This document shows, one piece after another, positions 24,649 to 32,726 of a stretch of 64,000 bases of DNA; position 1 is the stretch's first letter, and each line of letters opens with the position of its first letter. The notes under the pieces are model-generated. The model did no database searches, was not told the DNA's origin, and worked only from the letters and a program-made list of their open reading frames with translations. Made by a program: the position numbers and the translations under genes. Source of the DNA: Streptomyces canus (GTDB taxonomy: Bacteria > Actinomycetota > Actinomycetes > Streptomycetales > Streptomycetaceae); NCBI RefSeq assembly GCF_030815415.1, contig NZ_JAUSWW010000001.1, positions 6,882,001-6,946,000 of the forward strand, written 5' to 3'.

Positions 24649-25710
24649 ATGAGCCAACTCGACCTGTTCGCCGACCCCGACGAGCCCGACCAGCCACCCG
24701 CGCCGCCCAGCCTTGCCGCCCCGGCCCGCAAGTACCTCACCGACCTGCCGCCGGCCCCCGCGCCCGTGACCATGCCTGCCGCCACGCCTCGCCCTTCGCT
24801 CGCTGTCGTCAAGCGCAGGCTGGGTCACTACCGCCCGGCGCAGAGCAACCCGCACGCGCACACGTTCGGGATCGCGGAAGCCGTCAGCTACGCCTGGCAC
24901 CACGCGCACGGGGGGAGCAGCATCGAAATCCCCATCGGCACGGTTGCCGCACTCGCCCTGTGGCCTCTGCGCGGCCCGGACGCCCACCTTGCCGCCGACT
25001 GGTGGCTCGGCCTCGACGACACCGAGCTGCTGGCCGCCTTCCGCGAGTGCTGGGCCCGCATGTGGATCATGCGGCCCGACCTCATCGACCGAGCCACACC
25101 TCTCCACAAGTGGGTCGACGACGAGAAGCCCGATGCTCGGCGAGCCGCTGCGGTGCGAGCCGTCGTTGAGGCTGCGCTCACCAACGGGCTGCTGCACCTG
25201 ACCGCAAGCGATGACCCCGACCTCCGCTCCACCACCGACGTGATCGGAGCCCTACTTGCCGTCATGCGCTCCGAGGGCGCTCACGATGCACTCGCGGAGA
25301 TACACACCCCTCCGGACGTCGCCTACCTGATGGCCAGGATGCTGCTCGACGGCAAGCCGCTTGAGCCCGGCATGAAGTTCGACGAGCCCGCGGGCGGGAC
25401 CGGTGGCATGTACCGCGCCGCCGTACAGGTCATGCGTGAACGCGGCATCGACCCGCACCAGTTCGGATGGTCACTGACGGACATCGACCCCCTCGCGGCA
25501 GCGGGCGCCGCCGTCAACGCGATCCTCTGGGACCTCGGCCCGCACGTACTCATCGGGTGCGGTGACACCCTGCACGAAGGCAACGTGCTCGCCAGGGCCG
25601 CCCGGGAGGCACTGGAGTCCCTGGAACGGCGCGATCGACTGCACTCGCAGGCCGTCTTCCTCGCGGCCATCCGAAAGGTCGAAGCTCTGGTGCGCGATAT
25701 AGCGGCCTGA
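24649..25710 (+). CDS. N6-adenine methylase-like protein lacking the catalytic NPPF motif
   Basis: The ATG at 24649 follows CCAGGAGA. The 353-residue protein has a Pro-rich N-terminus, a helical region and, from about residue 220, a HsdM-like fold. That fold shows IHTPPDVAYLMARMLLDGKP, the SAM-binding motif DEPAGGTGGMYRAA (about 244-257) and TDIDPLAAAGAAVNAI. After LIGCGDTLHEGNV a methylase should show NPPF or NPPY. Instead the chain runs into a helical end. So it probably binds S-adenosylmethionine without methylating, or has lost activity. A truncated or decoy methylase is inference. Confidence 0.6.
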   Translation: MSQLDLFADPDEPDQPPAPPSLAAPARKYLTDLPPAPAPVTMPAATPRPSLAVVKRRLGHYRPAQSNPHAHTFGIAEAVSYAWHHAHGGSSIEIPIGTVAALALWPLRGPDAHLAADWWLGLDDTELLAAFRECWARMWIMRPDLIDRATPLHKWVDDEKPDARRAAAVRAVVEAALTNGLLHLTASDDPDLRSTTDVIGALLAVMRSEGAHDALAEIHTPPDVAYLMARMLLDGKPLEPGMKFDEPAGGTGGMYRAAVQVMRERGIDPHQFGWSLTDIDPLAAAGAAVNAILWDLGPHVLIGCGDTLHEGNVLARAAREALESLERRDRLHSQAVFLAAIRKVEALVRDIAA

Positions 25711-25735
25711 CCTGGGGGAACTGACTTAGTCGATC

Positions 25736-25764
25736 TTGAACTCTCTCCTTGATGCATATAGAAT
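25736..25764 (+). promoter_or_regulatory. Phage early promoter, TATAGAAT type, copy 5
   Basis: TTGAAC and TAGAAT are separated by 17 bases, the best -35 of the set. It lies 22 bp before the ATG at 25787. Confidence 0.65.
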
Positions 25765-25786
25765 AGAACTATTAGGAGAGGGAGTC

Positions 25787-25927
25787 ATGAAAGAGCCGCC
25801 GTTCACATTCCCGTACTGCCGCAGCCACGACATCCGGTGCCAGGAACCGGACTGCGAGGCCTGCGCCTGCGACCACTGCTTCGACTGCGGAGCCTGCCCC
25901 GGTCAGGCATGTGACCACGACGCCTAG
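25787..25927 (+). CDS. Tiny Cys-rich protein (probable zinc-binding)
   Basis: The ATG at 25787 follows AGGAGAGGGAG. Of 46 residues nine are cysteine, many in the block CEACACDHCFDCGACPGQAC. Such a density suggests one or two zinc sites or a metallothionein-like role. It has its own strong promoter copy and ends at a hairpin, so it is probably well expressed. Function unknown. Confidence 0.55.
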   Translation: MKEPPFTFPYCRSHDIRCQEPDCEACACDHCFDCGACPGQACDHDA

Positions 25928-25934
25928 CAGGCGA

Positions 25935-25972
25935 CCCGCGGCGGCCCCGTCAACCGGCGGGGTCGCCGCGGG
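25935..25972 (+). terminator. Hairpin behind the Cys-rich gene
   Basis: CCCGCGGCGGCCCCG pairs with CGGGGTCGCCGCGGG over 15 bp with a single G-T pair and an 8-base loop. Confidence 0.7.
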
Positions 25973-26011
25973 CCACCGCCACTCCCACAACTCACCACAA
26001 CTGGAGCGCAG

Positions 26012-26200
26012 ATGACCTACAAGCAAGGTGACCGCATCGCCCTGGTGCACACCACCGACGCGCACACCGAACTCGAACCCGGAGACGAAGGAACCGTCCG
26101 CCGGTTCGACACCGGCCTCTCCATCCTCTCCGTGAACTGGGACAGCGGCTCCACTCTCTCCATGCTTCTCGACCAGGGCGACGAAGTACGCCCCGCGTAA
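26012..26200 (+). CDS. DUF4314-like small phage protein
   Basis: The 62-residue product starts at the ATG 26012. It reads KQGDRIALVHTTDAHTELEP, then GDEGTVRRFDTG, then LSVNWDSGSTLSMLLDQGDE. This is the compact SH3-like barrel of the DUF4314 type, frequent in phage early regions. The family has no assigned activity. It stands alone between two hairpins. Confidence 0.65.
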   Translation: MTYKQGDRIALVHTTDAHTELEPGDEGTVRRFDTGLSILSVNWDSGSTLSMLLDQGDEVRPA

Positions 26201-26207
26201 CCACACC

Positions 26208-26234
26208 GGGCCCGCCCACGGCAGAGGCGGGCCC
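26208..26234 (+). terminator. Hairpin behind the DUF4314-like gene
   Basis: GGGCCCGCC and GGCGGGCCC form a perfect 9-bp stem with a 9-base loop. Confidence 0.6.
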
Positions 26235-26247
26235 CGCTTCACCCGCA

Positions 26248-26259
26248 GACCTCTTGGAG
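26248..26259 (+). promoter_or_regulatory. 12-bp start-associated element before 26268
   Basis: GACCTCTTGGAG ends 8 bases before the ATG at 26268, directly behind a hairpin. It is the last copy in the window. Confidence 0.7.
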
Positions 26260-26267
26260 AACAACAC

Positions 26268-27128
26268 ATGCTCATTACCGACGCCGCAGTCCGAGAAGCC
26301 GCGGCCAACCTCGCCCAAAGCCTCGGCGGAGACTGGGCAATCGACACCACGGCGCCCGCCGACGGCGCAGCGCACCTCGTCTACAGCGACGGGCGAGGCA
26401 TCAGCTTCCGTCCAATCTTCGGCGGAACCACCGTCCAGCTCTGGATCACCGGCAGCGCCGCACCCCCGCTCCCCGACGACGCTGCCCTGGTCGACCATGC
26501 CCTCCATGAAGCGCAACTCGCCGCGCGCTTGGCCGAAGGGCACCGCTACAACAAGGCGACCACCCTCGTCACCGAAGGCGACGAAGATCCGGAAATCATC
26601 ATTCTGCGAACCCTCGAAGACGACCTCCTCCCCGCCTTCGACTACAAGCCCCGTTACGTCGGCCACCGGCCATGGATAGACCTGTTCGACACCGCACTCT
26701 CGCAAGTAATGGATGAAGCCCCGCCGGCCACGGGCACCTCTCTGCGGGACTGCGGCCCCGAAGCCCACACGACGCCGCCCGACGTCGGTGAAGACGCCGA
26801 GCCCACGACCGGCACCGAATCTGCCCCCGGCGCTGACAACAAGGCGGCGATCGAGCCTGATCCAACCCCAGCGCCCGACGATGATCAGCAGACCGACGAC
26901 CCCGCAGCTGACGAGGTCCAGGAGGAAGGCTCGTCACCCGTCGAGGATCCGGACCTCGAAGTTGCGCAGCCTCCGAGTTCCGGGCCCGAAACGGAATCCG
27001 ACTCGGAGCCGAGGCCCTCCGGCGAGAGCGGCGGCGAAGCGGATGCCCAACCGGTAGCCGAGAGCAGCCCCAGCACAAGACGGCGCCCCCGCACCCCCAG
27101 GCGCCGTGCGAAGACCAACTCTGCCTGA
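26268..27128 (+). CDS. Phage protein with acidic disordered tail
   Basis: The 286-residue protein has a folded N-terminal part (about 1-150; VREAAANLAQSLGGDWAIDT, YKPRYVGHRPWIDLFDTAL). A long Pro/Asp/Glu/Ser-rich stretch follows (about 150-270) and a basic tip (RRRPRTPRRRAKTNSA). The order, folded domain then acidic linker then basic end, suggests a DNA- or protein-tethering role, but no family is recognised. It is the last gene with a prophage start element and so marks the recognisable prophage boundary. Confidence 0.5.
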   Translation: MLITDAAVREAAANLAQSLGGDWAIDTTAPADGAAHLVYSDGRGISFRPIFGGTTVQLWITGSAAPPLPDDAALVDHALHEAQLAARLAEGHRYNKATTLVTEGDEDPEIIILRTLEDDLLPAFDYKPRYVGHRPWIDLFDTALSQVMDEAPPATGTSLRDCGPEAHTTPPDVGEDAEPTTGTESAPGADNKAAIEPDPTPAPDDDQQTDDPAADEVQEEGSSPVEDPDLEVAQPPSSGPETESDSEPRPSGESGGEADAQPVAESSPSTRRRPRTPRRRAKTNSA

Positions 27129-27398
27129 CTCCATACGACTCGACCAGGGGGCGCGGCCAGCGCCGCGCTCCCTCCGGAGCGTCATGACCAACGACAAGCT
27201 CCACGATCAGGATGCCGAGGGTCGCGGGCACCATAAGGTGCCAAGCCCAGGCCGTCTGGTCGTCAACTCGGAGGTCGGCCAAGCATCGTACGCCGGTAGA
27301 CCGGTCGTTGCGCGGAGCCGGGCGGATTTCCGGTCGCGACGGTGTTCGGTTTCTTGAAGGGGGAGTTGCCAGCCGGTATCTGCCTGTATGTATCAGGG
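27129..27398. other. Junction between prophage and CRISPR locus
   Basis: A 57-codon plus-strand frame (27184-27357) and an antisense frame encoding a hydrophobic stretch (HLMVPATLGILIVELVVGHD) lie here. Neither has a ribosome binding site. I see no attachment site, no integrase and no clear cas promoter. Confidence 0.4.
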
Positions 27399-30308
27399 AT
27401 GGTGGGTGACGGAGAGTGCACGTCTGGGCTGGGGGATCGGCTCCAGGGACCGGTGCGGACGGTGTGGGCGAAGCATGACAGGGACAGCGAGGGCTGGTTG
27501 CCGTTGTGGCGACACATGGAGGACAGCGCCGCGGTAGCGGGACTGTTGTGGGACCAGTGGCTACCCGCGAACGTACGGGCTTTGATATCCGAGGTGTTGC
27601 CGGGCGGTGCGGGGGATGCCCGGCGGCTGGCGGTGTGGCTGGCGGGTGTGCACGACATAGGCAAGGCGACGCCGGCGTTCGCGTGTCAGGTCGACCAGCT
27701 CGCCGATGTCATGCGTGCGCACGGTTTGGAGATGAAGACGCGGCGTCAGTTCGGGCCTGACCGGCGGCTGGCTCCGCACGGCCTGGCCGGGCAGGTGCTG
27801 CTGGCGCAGTGGTTGGAGGAGCAACACGGCTGGACGGGGCGGCAGTCCGCGCAGTTCGCGGTCGTCGTGGGCGGCCATCACGGTGTGCCTCCGGATCACG
27901 GGCAGCTCAAAGCTCTTGACGACCGCCCTCAGTTGTTGCGCACTCCGGGGGCGAGCCGGGGGCTGTGGCGGCAGGTGCAAGAGGAGCTGCTGGATGTGTG
28001 CGCCGAGGAGTTCGGCGTACAGGATCGGCTCACTGCATGGCGGGCGGTGAAGCTGCCGCAGCCGGTACAGGCGCTGCTGTCGGCGCTGGTGATCGTTGCC
28101 GACTGGATCGCCAGCAACCCCGACCTGTTTCCGTATTTTCCGCAGGCGGTTCATCGCACGGGCGCCGAACGGGTGGCAGCTGCGTGGCAGGGGCTTCGCC
28201 TGCCCGAGCCGTGGGAAGCCGAGGAGCCGCCCGAGGGCGTGCAGGAGCTGTTCGGTGCGCGATTCGACCTGCCGCCTGGGGCCGTCGTTCGGCCGGTCCA
28301 GGAGGCGGCGGTGCGGTTGGCGCGCAGGACGTCCGCCCCGGGGTTGATGGTGATCGAGGCGCCGATGGGCGAGGGGAAGACGGAGGCCGCGCTGGCGGTG
28401 GCGGAGGTGCTGGCCGCGCGGTCGGGTGCGGGCGGGGTGTTCTTCGCGCTGCCGACCATGGCCACGGGCAATGCGATGTTTCCGCGGCTGTTGGACTGGC
28501 TGAAGCGGCTTCCGGCCGAGGAGGGCACGCGGCTGTCGGCGCTGCTGGCACATTCCAAGGCAGCTCTCAACGACGAGTACGCGGATCTGATGCGCAAGAG
28601 TGCGCAGCGGATTGCCGCCGTCGAGGTAGATGAGGAAGAACGCTCCTGGCGGCCTGGCGACGAGCAGCGGATCGCGTCGGCCGAACTCGTGGCACATGCG
28701 TGGTTGCGGGGTCGCAAGAAGGCGATGCTGTCGTCGTTCGTCGTGGGCACGGTCGACCAGTTGCTGTTCGCGGGGCTGAAGAGCCGGCACCTTGCGCTGA
28801 GGCACCTGGCGGTCGCGGGCAAGGTTGTGGTGATTGACGAGGCGCACGCCTACGACACCTATATGAGTGCCTATCTGGACCGGGTTCTGTCGTGGCTGGG
28901 GGCGTACCGGGTGCCGGTGGTGGTGCTGTCGGCGACGCTGCCCGCCGGGCGTAGACGGCAGCTGGCCGAGGCCTACGCGGGAGCCGGAGGCGCCGTCGAC
29001 GCCGAGGAGTTCGAGGCGGTGGCGCGCACCGATGCGTATCCGCTGCTGACCGCTGTGCCGCCGGGCGGTACGCCCGTCGTCGAGTGCCCGCAGGTATCGG
29101 CGCGCGGGACATCGGTTCATCTCGAACGCCTTGATGACGACTTCGGTGTCCTGGCGGACCGGTTGGCCGCCGAGTTGGAGGGCGGGGGGTGCGCGTTGGT
29201 GGTGCGGAACACCGTCCATCGGGTTCTGGAAACGGCTCGCGTCCTGCGTGAGCGGTTCGGTGACGACGCCGTGACGGTCGCCCATTCACGCTTTATTGAC
29301 GTGGACCGGGCGGCGAAGGATGCCGGGCTGCTCGCCCGGTTCGGTCCGCCGGGCAAGAGTGAGGAGCGTCCGCGCGGGCCTCATGTCGTGGTGGCCAGCC
29401 AGGTGGCGGAGCAGTCCTTGGACGTCGACTTCGATCTGCTGGTGAGCGACCTGTGCCCGGTCGACTTGTTGCTGCAGCGCATGGGGCGTCTGCACCGGCA
29501 CCAGCGGGGCAAGGGCCAGGCGGATCGTCCGCGGCGGCTGCGTACGGCGCGTTGCCTGGTGACCGGAGTCGACTGGACGGGCCCGGTGCCGGTGCCGGTG
29601 CGGGGTTCTGTTGCCGTCTACGGCGCCTATGGGCTGTTGCGCTCGGCCGCCGTCCTGCTGGAGCACCTTGACGGCTCCCGTCGGCCGGTGCGGTTGCCGC
29701 AGGACATCAGTCCGCTGGTGCAGGGCGCGTACGGGGACGGGCCGGCCGGTCCCGCCAGCTGGGCCGAGGCGATGGATGCAGCGTTGCAGCGGCATGAGGA
29801 GCATCGCAAGGACCAGGCCGAGCGGGCCGGTGCGTTCCGGCTGGATGCGGTGGGCCGGCCGGGGCGTCCGCTCATCGGCTGGGTGGCGGCCGGGGTGGGG
29901 GACGCGGACGACACGCGCACGGGCCGGGCCCAGGTCCGTGACAGCAGGGAGGCTTTGGAGGTCGTGGTCGTGCAGCGGCGTGCTGATGGGTCGCTGGCCA
30001 CCGTGGACTGGATCGCGCCGGACAAGGCGGGCTTGGAGCTGCCCCAGGACCGGCCCCCCGCCCCTCGGGCGGCCAGAGCGGCGGCCGCCTGCGGGCTGCG
30101 GCTGCCGAGCCAGTTCTCCTACGCGGACGTGATGGATCGCGCCATCGCCGAGCTGAAGGAACTCTACGTTCCGGCCTGGCAGGTGAAGGACAGTCACTGG
30201 CTGGCCGGTCAGCTGATTCTTGCGCTGGACGCCGATTGTCAGACCCGTCTGGCAGGGTTCTCACTCCGTTACAGCCCCTCCGACGGACTTGAGGTGACGC
30301 GTGCCTGA
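27399..30308 (+). CDS. cas3: Cas3: CRISPR type I-E nuclease-helicase
   Basis: Read from the ATG at 27399 the protein has 969 residues. A GTG at 27342 would add 19 residues but lacks a ribosome binding site, and other I-E Cas3 proteins begin near here. The HD nuclease domain is complete: LWRHMEDSAAVA, GVHDIGKATPAF (about 82-93), HGLAGQVLLAQ and GGHHGVPPD. The SF2 helicase follows: Walker A APMGEGKTEAAL (about 320), IDEAHAYD (about 480), LSATLP (about 510) and QRMGRLHRH (about 693). It unwinds and degrades DNA bound by Cascade. It overlaps cse1 by 8 bp. Confidence 0.93.
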   Translation: MVGDGECTSGLGDRLQGPVRTVWAKHDRDSEGWLPLWRHMEDSAAVAGLLWDQWLPANVRALISEVLPGGAGDARRLAVWLAGVHDIGKATPAFACQVDQLADVMRAHGLEMKTRRQFGPDRRLAPHGLAGQVLLAQWLEEQHGWTGRQSAQFAVVVGGHHGVPPDHGQLKALDDRPQLLRTPGASRGLWRQVQEELLDVCAEEFGVQDRLTAWRAVKLPQPVQALLSALVIVADWIASNPDLFPYFPQAVHRTGAERVAAAWQGLRLPEPWEAEEPPEGVQELFGARFDLPPGAVVRPVQEAAVRLARRTSAPGLMVIEAPMGEGKTEAALAVAEVLAARSGAGGVFFALPTMATGNAMFPRLLDWLKRLPAEEGTRLSALLAHSKAALNDEYADLMRKSAQRIAAVEVDEEERSWRPGDEQRIASAELVAHAWLRGRKKAMLSSFVVGTVDQLLFAGLKSRHLALRHLAVAGKVVVIDEAHAYDTYMSAYLDRVLSWLGAYRVPVVVLSATLPAGRRRQLAEAYAGAGGAVDAEEFEAVARTDAYPLLTAVPPGGTPVVECPQVSARGTSVHLERLDDDFGVLADRLAAELEGGGCALVVRNTVHRVLETARVLRERFGDDAVTVAHSRFIDVDRAAKDAGLLARFGPPGKSEERPRGPHVVVASQVAEQSLDVDFDLLVSDLCPVDLLLQRMGRLHRHQRGKGQADRPRRLRTARCLVTGVDWTGPVPVPVRGSVAVYGAYGLLRSAAVLLEHLDGSRRPVRLPQDISPLVQGAYGDGPAGPASWAEAMDAALQRHEEHRKDQAERAGAFRLDAVGRPGRPLIGWVAAGVGDADDTRTGRAQVRDSREALEVVVVQRRADGSLATVDWIAPDKAGLELPQDRPPAPRAARAAAACGLRLPSQFSYADVMDRAIAELKELYVPAWQVKDSHWLAGQLILALDADCQTRLAGFSLRYSPSDGLEVTRA

Positions 30309-32025
30309 TGCCAGTGAAAGTTCTGCGAACGGCCCGTTAGCGTTCGACCTGACGCTGCGGCCGTGGATCCCGGTTCTGCGGCGGGGCGGCAGGCAGGACG
30401 AGTTGTCCCTGCGGGAAGTGTTCGCCCAGGCCGACAGCCTGCGTCGGATCGTCGGCGACGTGCCCACCCAGGAGTTCGCCCTGCTGCGGCTGCTGCTGGC
30501 GGTGGCCCACGACGCCCTGGACGGGCCGCGCGACACCGAGGAGTGGGCGGAGTTGTGGGCGGACGACGCCTGCTTCGCGCCGGTCCCGGCCTACCTCGAT
30601 GCGCACCGTGGCCGATTCGACCTGCTGCACCCGCGCACACCGTTCTTCCAGGTGGCGGATTTGCGGACGGCGCGCGACGAGGTGTTCTCCCTCAACCGGA
30701 TCGTCGCCGACGTCCCCAACGGGGAGCCGTTCTTCACCTCCCGGATGCCTGCCGTCGACCGGCTCGGCTTCGCCGAGGCCGCCCGCTGGGTGGTGCATGC
30801 CCACGCCTATGACACCTCCGGGATCAAGACCGGAACCGTCGGCGACGACCGTGCCAAGAACAACAAGGTGTACCCGCTCGGAGTGGGCTGGGCGGGCACC
30901 CTGGGCGCAGCCTTCGTCGAGGGCGACACCCTGCGCGAGACGCTGCTGCTCAACCTGGTCGCCGCGGACACCACCGGACTGCGCATCGACGGCGATGACC
31001 GGCCGGCCTGGCGACGCGAGCCGTGCGGGCCCACAGCCGCTGCGGCCAGGCACCCCTCGGGCGTACGAGACCTGTACACCTGGCAGACACGGCGGCTGCG
31101 GCTCCACTTCGACGAGGCAGGAGTCCATGGCGTCGTCCTCGGCTACGGTGACCCGCTCGCCGCGCACAACCTGCACACACGTGAGCCCATGACCGCGTGG
31201 CGGCGCAGCAAGGCGCAGGAGAAGAAGCGCGGCGAGGCCTTGGTCTACCTGCCCCGGGAGCACGACCCATCGCGTGCCGTGTGGCGGGGGCTGTCCTCGC
31301 TGATCACCGAGCGGGAGGTCGCCGGCCAGGGCGCCGAGGCCGCGTCTGCGCTGCGTCCCGGGATCCTGGAGTGGGTGGCCCGGCTGGTCACCGAGGGAGA
31401 ACTGCCCCGCGGTTTCCTGATCCGTACGCGGGTGGTCGGCGCGGTGTACGGCACCCAGCAGTCCGTGATCGACGAGATCGTCGACGACCACCTGGCCATG
31501 GCGGTCCTGCTGCTGCACCGTCAGGACCGGGAGTACGCGCAGCAGTCGATCGACGCGGTGGGGGACGCGGAGCACGCCGTCACCGCTCTCGGAGACCTGG
31601 CCACCGACCTGGCGCGGGCAGCCGGCACGCAAACGGAAGGGCCCCGTACCCGGGCCCGAGAACGCGGCTTCGCCGCACTGGACGACCCGTACCGCATCTG
31701 GCTGCGCACGCTAGCCGACGCCGCCGACCCCGAGGATCAGCGCACGCTCTGGCGACGCCGGACCCACCGCATCATCAGCCGGCTCGGCTACGAACTGCTG
31801 GCCGAGGCCGGAGACGCCGCGTGGGAGGGCCGGATCGTGGCCACCGCCAAAGGCACCGTGTGGTTCAACTCCGCCTACGCCGAAGGATGGTTCCGGCGTC
31901 GGCTCAGCGACGCCCTCGGTCTTCAGGACTTCTCCGGCACCGAGGCGGACGAGAAGGAGCCCCGTGCCGCCGACCCCGCTGTCGAAGCCGACGCAGCCTT
32001 CCCCGCAGAAAGGGCACACGCGTGA
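30301..32025 (+). CDS. cse1: Cse1/Cas8e: large subunit of type I-E Cascade
   Basis: The GTG at 30301 lies inside the 3' end of cas3. The 574-residue protein begins with the typical FDLTLRPWIPVLRRGG and carries SLREVFAQADSLRRIVGDVP and HPRTPFFQVADL. The C-terminal four-helix bundle lies at about 380-570. Cse1 recognises the PAM and recruits Cas3. Length is usual for actinobacterial Cse1. The stop overlaps cse2 by 4 bp (GTGA). Confidence 0.92.
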   Translation: MPDASESSANGPLAFDLTLRPWIPVLRRGGRQDELSLREVFAQADSLRRIVGDVPTQEFALLRLLLAVAHDALDGPRDTEEWAELWADDACFAPVPAYLDAHRGRFDLLHPRTPFFQVADLRTARDEVFSLNRIVADVPNGEPFFTSRMPAVDRLGFAEAARWVVHAHAYDTSGIKTGTVGDDRAKNNKVYPLGVGWAGTLGAAFVEGDTLRETLLLNLVAADTTGLRIDGDDRPAWRREPCGPTAAAARHPSGVRDLYTWQTRRLRLHFDEAGVHGVVLGYGDPLAAHNLHTREPMTAWRRSKAQEKKRGEALVYLPREHDPSRAVWRGLSSLITEREVAGQGAEAASALRPGILEWVARLVTEGELPRGFLIRTRVVGAVYGTQQSVIDEIVDDHLAMAVLLLHRQDREYAQQSIDAVGDAEHAVTALGDLATDLARAAGTQTEGPRTRARERGFAALDDPYRIWLRTLADAADPEDQRTLWRRRTHRIISRLGYELLAEAGDAAWEGRIVATAKGTVWFNSAYAEGWFRRRLSDALGLQDFSGTEADEKEPRAADPAVEADAAFPAERAHA

Positions 32026-32726
32026 CCACCCGCACCGTCATCCCCCTCCCCGAACGAGTCCGGGAGATCACCGGGGAGAACATCAACGACCTGCAGCGGG
32101 GCTACCTGGCCGACCAGCCGCGCGCGGTGGCGGCACTGGCCCGGCTGCGCCGCGGCGCCGGCAAGGAGATCCAGCAACTCCCCGACCTGTGGGGCCTGAT
32201 CGACACCGGCCCGCTGCACGACCCGACGCACGAGGGCGGCCGACCTCCGCGCGAAGCGGACCTGACACGTGCCGAGGACGCCGTACACGTCGCTCTAACC
32301 CTGTGGGCCCTGCACCAGCAGTCACGCGGAACCGGCATGCACCGCCCCGACCGCAAGGACGCACCCGCCGGTCTCGGGGCCGCCGTCCGCCGGCTCATGC
32401 CCCAGGGCGACATCGACGAGACGATCCTCAAACGGCTCGTCCGGGCCGGCCATGCACCGGATCTTCCCGCACTCGCTCAGCGGCTGCGAGAGATCGTGCT
32501 GCTGCTGCGCCGCGAGGACATCCCCCTCGACTACGCCCTGCTCGCCAGGCAGTTGTGCCACTGGCAGCAGCCCGGCGGCCGGGACGACGTACGCCGCGCG
32601 TGGGGTCGCTCCTTCCACTCCTACCGCCCGCCCAAGGACCCCGACCCTGACGCCGGTGACCGGGCCGGATCCGCCTCCGACACCGACCTCGCTTCCGACC
32701 CCTACACGACCAAGGACGCCTCGTGA
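32022..32726 (+). CDS. cse2: Cse2/Cas11e: small subunit of type I-E Cascade
   Basis: The GTG at 32022 overlaps the cse1 stop. The protein has 234 residues. The helical core (VAALARLRRGAGKEIQQLPD; DAVHVALTLWALHQQSRGTG; AQRLREIVLLLRREDIPLDY) matches Cse2, two copies of which line the Cascade belly and hold the non-target strand. An Asp/Pro-rich tail of about 30 residues is an actinobacterial addition. The stop overlaps cas7 by 4 bp. Confidence 0.9.
   Translation: MTTRTVIPLPERVREITGENINDLQRGYLADQPRAVAALARLRRGAGKEIQQLPDLWGLIDTGPLHDPTHEGGRPPREADLTRAEDAVHVALTLWALHQQSRGTGMHRPDRKDAPAGLGAAVRRLMPQGDIDETILKRLVRAGHAPDLPALAQRLREIVLLLRREDIPLDYALLARQLCHWQQPGGRDDVRRAWGRSFHSYRPPKDPDPDAGDRAGSASDTDLASDPYTTKDAS

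Larger units (their letters stand above)
1..27128. mobile_element. Prophage, right part (tail, lysis and early genes)
   Basis: Tail-tip genes, a tail fibre with repeated TAEKI segments, an endolysin, a holin-like protein, a Cas4-like nuclease, a RecA/Sak4-like ATPase, a RusA-like resolvase and phage-type methyltransferases follow one another, almost all on the plus strand. The packaging and head genes would lie to the left, outside the window. I see no integrase or excisionase. The right limit is set by the last gene preceded by the shared 12-bp start element (26268-27128). Whether the CRISPR locus to the right belongs to the same element cannot be decided from this sequence. Confidence 0.8.

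Noticed and set aside
27561..29285. 574-codon minus-strand frame inside cas3.
   Set aside because: cas3 on the plus strand has all HD and helicase motifs; the antisense frame has none.
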